This document shows positions 3,645 through 8,273 of a stretch of DNA of 8,273 bases, in pieces. The translations under genes were made by a program, and so were the position numbers. The DNA lies in assembly GCA_002482725.1 (NCBI GenBank), contig DLGO01000069.1, positions 1-8,273 on the forward strand, written 5' to 3'. Under the pieces are notes generated by a model. The model did not search any database. It was not told the DNA's origin and saw only the letters and a program-made list of their open reading frames with translations. Each line of letters begins with the position of its first letter. Position 1 is the stretch's first letter. The stretch comes from Bacteroidetes bacterium UBA7692 (GTDB lineage Bacteria; Bacteroidota; Bacteroidia; Chitinophagales; LD1).

Positions 3645-6482
3645 TTATTTTGGCTGTATGGCCTGCGTTGCAGGGGTGTTTGTTGGTGGTTGTAGCTTAT
3701 TCAGTTGCTGTAGGGTACTTTGTAGTCCCTGCACATTTGGGTTCAGCGCATTGGCCTTCTCCAGGTACACTCTGGCAGAGTCAAGCTCTATAGCCGACAG
3801 GTAAGCCTGCCCTACATGTGCCAGCAGGTCAGCATTTACGCCCAGGCGTTTCATGGCCAGCTTATTTATTTCGGCAGAGGCTTTGTAATTAGTCGTCCGG
3901 TACAGGTCGTAGCTCAGTAGGTTGTACATTTCCAGGTTCATGGAGTCGAACCGGAGCCCGTGTTCCAGCCAGCCTATCGAGCATTGTATATCGTTTTTGG
4001 CCTGGCATATCCTCGATGCACTTTTGTATGGAGTGGGGAACGTGGAGTCAATCGTTATGGTGCGCTGGTAATACTTCAGTGCGCTGTCGGGCCGGTTCAT
4101 CACTTCATTTAATCTGGCCAGGTCGTAGTGCGGATTAAAGAATGGGGGATATATCTCTATTGCCCTTTTAAAGTGTTTTTCGGCATTTAATCGGTACTCC
4201 AGTTGTACGGCAGGGTCTTTTTGGTCAAATGAATATATGGTGTATTGCAGTGCCAGCAGGTTGTGCGCCTGTGTCGATTCGTCCAGGTGCTCTATATCAT
4301 GTTGGAAAAGGACAAGGTGGTTTTCCCATTGCTCATTTCGTGCAATGGTAAGCCCCGAATACATAAGCACAATGATGGTAAGCACCACCTTTGGCACCAT
4401 AGGTAAAAGGGTGACTGAGCTGAGGCCTGCCCATGGTTTTTTACCCTGATCTATAAAATAATGCAGCATACCTGCTATGGCTGTACAAAAACCGATAGAG
4501 GGGATAAGGAGGAACCTGTCACCCATCATGCCCGGTAGTGGTACTATGATATTCAGAAAAGGGAAGAGCGTAATAAGAAAAAATGCAATGCCAATGGATA
4601 TGGCAATATTGCGCTTATAGAATAGTATCATAGCCAAAACAAGTGCCAGCCCAAGTACGCCCCCGACTATTGCCTGTTGCGTATATATCGGTGTGGGTTT
4701 TATTACAGCATACCCGTAATAATAGGAGAGGGGGTAGGCTATTGTAATGAGCTTCAGGTATTGGGTGAAAATAGAAGAGGCGGTGCCAAACCTGATGCTG
4801 GGGCTGGGATTTAAACCTACGGGAAGCTCAGGGAATTCTAAATTCCTTTCGGTGGACTGTGCCTCAAAGGAAACCTTATTTTGTACGGAAAGGGTACTTT
4901 CCTGTTTAGTAACGGCCGTAGCAATCTTTGGGCTCTTTCCATAGAAAAGTGCAAGTAAAATAAAAGCTATGACCATCAATGCGGTCTCATAATTCAGGAG
5001 CCAGGTGGTTAGTTTTTCTTTACCCTTTATCAATATAAAAATGAAAATATTGGTTGCTATTACCTCTCCTGCATATATCCAGGGAATTGAAGGGTCATCT
5101 TCTTTGAACAGGTCCATTAATCCACCCAGGTTTAATACGTTGTACATTACCAGAAGTAAGTAAGCCCATTTTAATTGTCGGGTGCGTATAAATACTGCTG
5201 ACAGTACTATTAAAATGATAGGCGTTACATAGAAATCCATTATCCCTAAACATACAACATAGGCAACTGCAATAATCAGGGCTATGTTGTCCTTTGCCAG
5301 CATTGCCAGAATTACAAAAATGGTAATTGCGATATACAAAAGCCAGATGATCAGTGTCAGGTTTGGGCAAAAAAGCAGGTAATAAATGATGATGCCCATC
5401 AGTAAGATCATAATCCTCAGGTAGTATTTCCTGAAAAACTGAAGCGCAGCAAGCAGTATTACGAAGTTCAAAAGCAGCAAATGGAAATTGAGGGTAGCGC
5501 TGCACACAGACAGATAGGCTACCGAAAAAATCAATATGGCTATTCCTTCTTTTTTTCGGGGTAATGCAGGCGACAATACATCTGCTCCGAAATTCCGTAT
5601 GAAATTTCCGGTTATTTCTGAAACGCCTGACCCTGCATTCCTGAATATATTTTTTGAAAACTCAATAACGGCTTCCCTGTTTTTTATGAATAGCACAAAT
5701 AGGGTAACTGCATACAAAGCAACAGAAAACAGCACGAATACAGGCTGCAGGTTCGGGACGCAGAAGTAGGATACAATAAGGGGCGCTGTCGGAAACAGCA
5801 AAAAGATAAAATCAGATGGCTTACGGTCAACCAACAGGGTCGATAGTGGTATCAGGAAAAGTAAGGAAAAAGAGGTGTTCTTTGACAGGAGGGATAAGGC
5901 AATAAACAGGATACTGAATATTCCGGCCTTTATGTCTTCATAAAAGAAATTGAGCGCATACTTCCATGCCAATAGCATGAACAGCAACGACAGTATCTCA
6001 TCCCTGTTTTTGATGCTGCATACTACCTCGGTATGTATGGGATGTACCACAAAGATAATAGATGCTATAATCGGCAGCCATGGGTAGCGCTCCGCAAACA
6101 GCTGCTTCAGCAGGTTGTACAGCACTATACATAGCAGTGCATACAGCAGCAGGTTAAAGAAGTGGCTTGTCTTGGCACTTTCACCAAAAAACTGGTGCTC
6201 TATGGCAAAGGTTACATGCACCACCGGGCGGTACTCGTACTTGTAGCCCATGGCATCGGCATAGTATGGGTTGGTGAGTATATCGGGTATAGCTTCCAGC
6301 CCCTTCGATGTAAACCTATGGTTACGGGTTACCAGCTCATCATCCAGGTTGTAGCCATTGGGTACAGAGTTGGCATATATTATGAAGACAAGCGCAGCAA
6401 GCAGTAGCTGCCATTGGTTCCTTTTCAGAAAGGACTCCTTGCTTCCTGTTGGTTTGCTCTTTTCTTTCTTTTGTAGCGCCAT
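3645..6482 (-). CDS. TMTC-like GT-C membrane protein with C-terminal TPRs, 945 aa
   Basis: Start chosen at ATG 6482 (MALQKKEKSK), which overlaps the folA stop as TAATG. The frame extends to ATG 6512, but that would read 30 bp into folA. Order: lysine-rich cytoplasmic N-terminus (1-22), first membrane helix (about 25-38), then a first loop with the acidic NLDDE (45-49). YEYRP is near 82-86, and HPIHTE (147-152) is followed by NRDE (159-162). Many membrane helices fill roughly 110-710. A soluble part of about 200 residues with several TPR-type helix pairs and a Pro/Thr-rich tail follows. The DD loop, HPxHTE and NRxE signatures match TMTC-type O-mannosyltransferases and their bacterial GT-C relatives, which take sugars from polyprenyl phosphates and often end in TPRs. 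The adjacent GT2 could make the donor. Substrate unknown. Residues about 195-545 contain an unusually helix-rich middle with different codon use. Confidence 0.85.
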   Translation of the reverse strand: MALQKKEKSKPTGSKESFLKRNQWQLLLAALVFIIYANSVPNGYNLDDELVTRNHRFTSKGLEAIPDILTNPYYADAMGYKYEYRPVVHVTFAIEHQFFGESAKTSHFFNLLLYALLCIVLYNLLKQLFAERYPWLPIIASIIFVVHPIHTEVVCSIKNRDEILSLLFMLLAWKYALNFFYEDIKAGIFSILFIALSLLSKNTSFSLLFLIPLSTLLVDRKPSDFIFLLFPTAPLIVSYFCVPNLQPVFVLFSVALYAVTLFVLFIKNREAVIEFSKNIFRNAGSGVSEITGNFIRNFGADVLSPALPRKKEGIAILIFSVAYLSVCSATLNFHLLLLNFVILLAALQFFRKYYLRIMILLMGIIIYYLLFCPNLTLIIWLLYIAITIFVILAMLAKDNIALIIAVAYVVCLGIMDFYVTPIILIVLSAVFIRTRQLKWAYLLLVMYNVLNLGGLMDLFKEDDPSIPWIYAGEVIATNIFIFILIKGKEKLTTWLLNYETALMVIAFILLALFYGKSPKIATAVTKQESTLSVQNKVSFEAQSTERNLEFPELPVGLNPSPSIRFGTASSIFTQYLKLITIAYPLSYYYGYAVIKPTPIYTQQAIVGGVLGLALVLAMILFYKRNIAISIGIAFFLITLFPFLNIIVPLPGMMGDRFLLIPSIGFCTAIAGMLHYFIDQGKKPWAGLSSVTLLPMVPKVVLTIIVLMYSGLTIARNEQWENHLVLFQHDIEHLDESTQAHNLLALQYTIYSFDQKDPAVQLEYRLNAEKHFKRAIEIYPPFFNPHYDLARLNEVMNRPDSALKYYQRTITIDSTFPTPYKSASRICQAKNDIQCSIGWLEHGLRFDSMNLEMYNLLSYDLYRTTNYKASAEINKLAMKRLGVNADLLAHVGQAYLSAIELDSARVYLEKANALNPNVQGLQSTLQQLNKLQPPTNTPATQAIQPK

Positions 6483-6979
6483 TATTTCTTCCTTAGTTCT
6501 ATAAATGAACACTTGTACCCACTCTTGGTATCTATTTCCTCTCGCGATGCTTCGATAAAATTATTCAGGTTCAAAGCCGAAAAGTAAGTGTCTGCCTGCG
6601 GAAATGTGGCCTGCACTATGGTCAGGTATATCACATCCATCAGGTGTATGCTGGCATTGTATATCTCAGCTCCGCCTATTATCATCAGCTCCTGCTCACC
6701 ATTTTCCCTTGCGGCTTCTATCCCTTTTTCTATGGTGTCTACAACTATGCACTTTGGTGCATCAAAATCAGCTTTTCTGGTCACCACTATATTGGTGCGG
6801 TTTGCCAGGGGGCGGTACTTTTCGGGCAGCGACTCGTACGACTTGCGGCCCATAAGCACATGGTGGCCCCGGGTAATATCTGTAAAGTGCTTCATGTCTT
6901 CGGGTATATTCCATAGCAGGTCGCCTTTGGCGCCTATCTCATTATTTTGTCCGCAAGCCACTACCGCAGCAATTTTCAT
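6482..6979 (-). CDS. folA: Dihydrofolate reductase, 165 aa
   Basis: Reduces dihydrofolate to tetrahydrofolate with NADPH, feeding thymidylate, purine and methionine synthesis; cytoplasmic. Signatures: the IG (15-16) and DLLWNIPEDMKHF (20-32) block of the substrate pocket, the catalytic acid D28 matching E. coli D27, GRKSYESLP (44-52) and TNIVVTR for NADPH binding, and IIGGAEIY (about 99-106). The length is normal for a chromosomal enzyme and nothing suggests a trimethoprim-resistant cassette form. ATG 6979 gives the canonical MKIAAVVACGQNNEIG start. The stop codon shares its last A with the next gene's ATG, so the downstream membrane protein is probably translationally coupled. It is the first gene of a three-gene minus-strand run and diverges from the rel/spoT gene. 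Confidence 0.97.
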   Translation of the reverse strand: MKIAAVVACGQNNEIGAKGDLLWNIPEDMKHFTDITRGHHVLMGRKSYESLPEKYRPLANRTNIVVTRKADFDAPKCIVVDTIEKGIEAARENGEQELMIIGGAEIYNASIHLMDVIYLTIVQATFPQADTYFSALNLNNFIEASREEIDTKSGYKCSFIELRKK

Positions 6980-7147
6980 ACGTTCGTTTTTTATAATGCA
7001 TCAGGGCAGTTGGGCCGCATCGTGCATTCTACTATTCAATTCGTGCTGTGAATGTAAAAATTGATTGCATAATTATCTTAACAGTTGGTAACTCTGCATT
7101 TGCAAATACGTAAGTTGTATCAAAAAAATCGTATTTTGGTGAAAGCT
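6980..7147. promoter_or_regulatory. Divergent control region between folA and rel/spoT
   Basis: This 168-bp AT-rich gap must hold promoters for both outward-reading genes. It contains the perfect 10-bp palindrome ATTTGCAAAT (7098-7107), immediately followed by TACGTA (7107-7112). TATTTTGG (7132-7139) partly matches the Bacteroidota -7 element TAnnTTTG and would put transcription only a few bases ahead of the rel/spoT ATG. No TTTG at proper -33 spacing is seen, so neither promoter is placed with certainty. No Shine-Dalgarno precedes either start. Confidence 0.45.
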
Positions 7148-8273
7148 ATGGAGGAAGTTCAAGTAATAGAAGAGAATGATGATAAGAAAGTAATTTTAAA
7201 ACATTACCGCTCTTTGCTGCGCTCGTTTCGCAACAGTGTTACTGCTTCCGACAAAAAGATGATCCGGAGGGCTTTTGAAACAGCGATGGAGGCCCACAAG
7301 GATATGCGCCGCAAAAGCGGTGAGCCTTATATACTGCATCCCATAGCTGTAGCGCAGATAGCCAGCGAAGAGATGGGGCTCGATGCCACATCCATAGTAT
7401 GCGCACTGCTGCACGACGTAGTAGAGGATACCGAAATGACCCTTGAGGAGCTGGAGCGCATGTTTAATAAGGACGTCGCAAAAATCGTAGACGGCCTTAC
7501 CAAAATATCTGGCGTGTTTGACCTCAATAGCTCTATACAGGCCGAAAACTTCCGTAAGCTGCTACTTACGCTGAACGATGATATACGAGTGATATTGATA
7601 AAGCTGGCAGACAGGCTGCACAACATGCGCACCCTGGACTCCCTGCGCCGCGACAAACAGCAGAAGATTGCCTCCGAAACGCTTTACCTGTATGCACCCC
7701 TGGCACACCGCATGGGTCTGTACAAGATAAAGACAGAAATGGAGGACCTGTCGCTCAAGTTTACCGAGGGCATAGTTTACCACGACATAGCCAAAAGGCT
7801 GCAGGAGACGAGGCGCGAGCGGAGCAAGTTTATCAATGACTTTATAAAGCCGCTGAAAGAAGAGCTGGAGCGCCGCGAGTTTACCTTCGACATATATGGC
7901 AGGCCCAAGTCGATATACAGCATCTACAATAAGATAAAGCACAAGGGCGTACCATTCGAAGAAATTTACGACCTTTTTGCCATCCGTATCATATTGCACT
8001 CCGAGCCCGATTTCGAAAAGAGCGATTGCTGGGGAGTGTACTCGGCTATAACAGATATATACCGCCCCAACCCCGACAGGCTACGCGACTGGCTCAGTAA
8101 CCCCAAAGCCAACGGCTATGAGGCGTTGCACACAACTGTGATGAGCAGCAGCGGAAAGTGGGTAGAGATACAGATACGTACCGACCGTATGCACGAGGTG
8201 GCAGAAAAGGGTTTTGCCGCCCACTGGAAATACAAGGACAATGTGGCGCAAAACGTAATGGATGCGCCACGTC
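7148..8273 (+). CDS. Bifunctional (p)ppGpp synthetase/hydrolase, N-terminal 375 aa (runs off window)
   Basis: Rel/SpoT-family stringent-response enzyme. It makes (p)ppGpp from ATP and GTP/GDP and hydrolyses it back. The frame opens at ATG 7148 (MEEVQVIEENDDKK) and stays open to the window end, so about half of the usual 700-750 residues is present. The hydrolase HD domain has H64, the H89-D90 pair with E93-D94 (HDVVEDT), and LADRLHNMRTL with D155, so it looks active. The synthetase domain has YGRPKSIYSIYNKI (about 250-263), IYDLFAIRI with D275, GYEALHTT with Y324/E325, and EIQIRT with E340, also intact. Both activities are therefore predicted, as in single-copy Rel/SpoT of Bacteroidota. The C-terminal TGS and ACT regulatory region lies outside the window. 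TTG and GTG codons just upstream in frame (7136, 7139) are less likely starts. Confidence 0.95.
   Translation, partial: MEEVQVIEENDDKKVILKHYRSLLRSFRNSVTASDKKMIRRAFETAMEAHKDMRRKSGEPYILHPIAVAQIASEEMGLDATSIVCALLHDVVEDTEMTLEELERMFNKDVAKIVDGLTKISGVFDLNSSIQAENFRKLLLTLNDDIRVILIKLADRLHNMRTLDSLRRDKQQKIASETLYLYAPLAHRMGLYKIKTEMEDLSLKFTEGIVYHDIAKRLQETRRERSKFINDFIKPLKEELERREFTFDIYGRPKSIYSIYNKIKHKGVPFEEIYDLFAIRIILHSEPDFEKSDCWGVYSAITDIYRPNPDRLRDWLSNPKANGYEALHTTVMSSSGKWVEIQIRTDRMHEVAEKGFAAHWKYKDNVAQNVMDAPR

Noticed and set aside
5095..5505. Minus-strand 136-aa frame inside the TMTC-like gene
   Set aside because: It is an out-of-frame shadow of the membrane-protein coding sequence.
6482..6512. Upstream ATG at 6512 as the start of the TMTC-like protein
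   Set aside because: It would make the gene overlap folA by 31 bp and add MFIYRTKEEI. ATG 6482 gives a natural TAATG junction and a typical Lys-rich N-terminus.
6813..6823. GCGGTACTTTT inside folA, matching the repeat motif on the left
   Set aside because: It lies in a conserved coding segment (EKYRPLA) and is an isolated short match, most likely chance.
6588..7064. Plus-strand 158-aa frame opposite folA
   Set aside because: It is antisense to an unmistakable dihydrofolate reductase, with no protein-like motifs.
7196..7999. Minus-strand frames opposite rel/spoT
   Set aside because: They are antisense shadows of a well-conserved coding sequence with intact catalytic motifs.

Overview
The window looks like a chromosomal segment of a Bacteroidota bacterium, probably Chitinophagaceae/Sphingobacteriia-like. 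Evidence: the proteins resemble that phylum's families, ATA is the favoured isoleucine codon in most genes, start codons lack Shine-Dalgarno sequences, and long hairpin-rich intergenic DNA is present. No rRNA, tRNA or CRISPR array was seen. The finer taxonomy is inference.

Layout. Positions 1 to about 620 hold no credible gene. This stretch is packed with short palindromes and a 137-bp sequence repeated directly at an offset of exactly 198 bp. Positions 620-1550 form a second repeat field of degenerate direct repeats (TGCGGTACTTT-like motifs, a 35-bp TGACACC...GTGT repeat, a paired GGATGGCGGAAATCACG unit), one more REP-like hairpin doublet and a 14-bp-stem hairpin. It has scraps of open frame but no intact recognisable gene. 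A possible 45-residue peptide gene sits at 1552-1689. Positions 1690-2161 are AT-rich intergenic DNA with a hairpin, two copies of AAAGCGCAAAWGTG and a perfect 16-bp tandem duplication.

Positions 2162-2623 (minus) hold an AT-rich orphan gene of unknown function. It is bracketed by exact copies of AAAGCGCAAATGTG at 2102 and 2893, so it may be an inserted cassette.

Positions 2957-6979 (minus) are a tight three-gene run read folA, then a multispanning GT-C/TMTC-like membrane protein with TPRs, then a DPM1-like family 2 glycosyltransferase. The folA stop and the next start overlap as TAATG, and the next gap is 4 bp. The last two suggest a lipid-linked sugar made in the cytoplasm (GT2) and used by a membrane transferase facing the periplasm (GT-C), possibly a protein O-glycosylation module. 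The dihydrofolate reductase appears to be carried along in the transcript. Divergent from folA across a 168-bp control region is a Rel/SpoT-type (p)ppGpp synthetase/hydrolase from 7148, cut by the window end.

The core genes are ordinary in family. The unusual material is the left 2.1 kb repeat field, the orphan gene between direct repeats, and the coupled GT-C/GT2 pair.
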